Origin: Eubacteriaceae bacterium
GTDB lineage: Bacteria > Bacillota > Clostridia > Eubacteriales > Eubacteriaceae
Reading direction: 5' to 3'
Assembly: GCA_017405085.1 (NCBI GenBank)
Contig: JAFRBB010000029.1
Span: 16,999 to 80,998 of the forward strand
Length of the DNA: 64,000 nucleotides
This document shows, in pieces, positions 63,421 through 64,000 of this stretch. Numbering within the stretch: the first letter of the stretch is position 1; each line of letters starts with the position of its first letter. The translations under genes and the position numbers were made by a program. A model generated the notes under the pieces. That model was not told the origin of the DNA. It ran no database searches and worked only from the letters and a program-made list of their open reading frames with translations.

Positions 63421-63756
63421 ACTAAGTCAGATGGTCGCGGAATGTATATTCTGAGGAAAGTCCGAGCTCCGCAGGGCAAGGATGCCGGGTAACACCCGGT
63501 GAAGGCGACTTTAAGGCAAGTGCAACAGAAAGTATACCGCCCTTTTTTAAGGGTAAGGCTGAAAGGGTGAGGTAAGGGCTCACCAGCGGTGCGAGTAATC
63601 CATCGGCTATGTAAACCCCATCCGGAGCAAGATCAAGAACAAGCGTTAAAAAATGGCTGCCCGTCATTGCTAAAATGGTAGATCGCTGGAGTTTATCGGT
63701 GACGATAAAACAAGATAGATGACCATCAAGACAGAACTCGGCTTACAGACTTAGTA
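63421..63756 (+). ncRNA. rnpB: RNase P RNA
   Basis: About 336 nt. P1 is formed by ACTAAGTC (63421-63428) with GACTTAGT (63748-63755). Conserved segments are present: GAGGAAAGTCCGAGCTCC, GCCGGGTAACACCCGG, AAGTGCAACAGAAAGTATAC, GTAAACCCCATCCGGAGCAA and the closing ACAGAACTCGGCTTACAG. These are bacterial RNase P landmarks. It is the ribozyme that matures tRNA 5' ends. It follows recA by about 90 bases and has its own terminator. Confidence 0.95.
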
Positions 63757-63762
63757 TATTAA

Positions 63763-63790
63763 AAACTCCGATAGATTTCTATCGGAGTTT
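63763..63790 (+). terminator. Hairpin terminator after rnpB
   Basis: AAACTCCGATAG-ATTT-CTATCGGAGTTT, a 12-bp perfect stem ending in TTT. Confidence 0.8.
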
Positions 63791-63804
63791 CAGACCAAAG
63801 ACAA

Positions 63805-63846
63805 AGTCGTGTTTAAACCACTGAGTTAAGCACGGCTTTTCTATTT
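63805..63846 (+). terminator. Second terminator after rnpB
   Basis: AGTCGTGTTTAA pairs along 12 positions (G-U included) with TTAAGCACGGCT, then TTTCTATTT. Two terminators in series insulate rnpB. Confidence 0.7.
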
Positions 63847-63861
63847 GGAACGATTTTCGAC

Positions 63862-64000
63862 GAGAGTGTAAAATAAAGTGTGTAAGTTACCGGTAATGAT
63901 AAACCAAGTAATGTACGCACTTTATTTTTTATATAAAGTGATGTACTCTATCAAAAAAGAGCAGAAAGGACAATGAGTACAATAATAATGGCATCTCGTA
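63862..64000 (+). mobile_element. Left end of a probable insertion sequence with start of its ORF
   Basis: ATAAAGTG followed by GTA or GTAC occurs three times: 63873-63884, inverted at 63910-63925 (as GTACGCACTTTAT) and 63933-63946. After that, AGAAAGGA and an ATG at 63973 open a frame (MSTIIMASR) that runs off the window. Arrayed terminal repeats followed at once by an ORF suggest a transposase gene, possibly IS256-like; the family is a guess. Confidence 0.45.

Overview
The window looks like a chromosomal segment of a Gram-positive anaerobe of the Clostridia (Firmicutes). The reasons are a Gram-positive-type PolC, DUF4364, DUF512 and Gx-transporter genes, a UgtP-type glycosyltransferase, lipoproteins with LTGC lipoboxes, strong AGGAGG ribosome binding sites, frequent TTG starts and sigma-A promoters with 17-bp spacers. 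The species cannot be named from this sequence. The core genome is moderately GC-rich and rich in GCC/GGC/ATC codons. Two stretches (about 12.2-14.4 kb and 44.2-50.9 kb) are clearly more AT-rich and look acquired.

Layout. 1-11.9 kb is core: the polC 3' end, valS, a P-type cation ATPase behind a Mn2+ (yybP-ykoY) riboswitch, DUF4364, a QueG-like Fe-S protein, a DUF512 radical-SAM protein, der, and a minus-strand pair (NusG domain II plus Gx transporter). 12.0-14.5 kb holds tRNA-Leu(CAG) followed by an AT-rich pair of SGNH-hydrolase-like genes. 14.5-23.4 kb has an S24-like protein, a GH25 lysozyme, topA-hslV-hslU, rpsB-tsf and an NSS-family Na+ symporter. 23.7-38.0 kb is a mixed accessory/metabolic run: two lipoproteins, a ketopantoate-reductase-like enzyme, a nitroreductase, an esterase, a Cys-rich membrane protein, an AIM24 protein, an M13 metallopeptidase with an ABC transporter, a PAP2 phosphatase, an HD-GYP protein, a flavin-binding protein and an SDR.

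38.3-43.9 kb is a gene graveyard: a frameshifted methyltransferase, the C-terminal half of a ferredoxin-like gene, a frameshifted DUF2249 gene and a large cell-surface protein gene with about three lesions. A palindromic dispersed-repeat element lies at its left edge.

44.27-50.88 kb is the most interesting part. It is a tightly overlapping five-gene AT-rich operon: a 72-aa protein; a 936-aa protein with tandem winged-helix-like repeats and a sigma-70 region-4-like helix-turn-helix; a 640-aa GHKL (MutL/Hsp90/MORC-like) ATPase; and two proteins of unknown function. It resembles an anti-phage or conflict module, and I do not recognise it as a named system.

51-64 kb returns to core: mntP behind a second Mn2+ riboswitch, a small membrane protein, a diacylglycerol glucosyltransferase, rpsO, pnp, dut, an ftsK/spoIIIE-type translocase, rimO, pgsA, cinA, recA and the RNase P RNA gene rnpB. 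The first bases of a probable insertion sequence lie at the window end. The two Mn2+-sensing leaders each precede a probable Mn2+ exporter of a different family, so together they form a manganese-efflux regulon.
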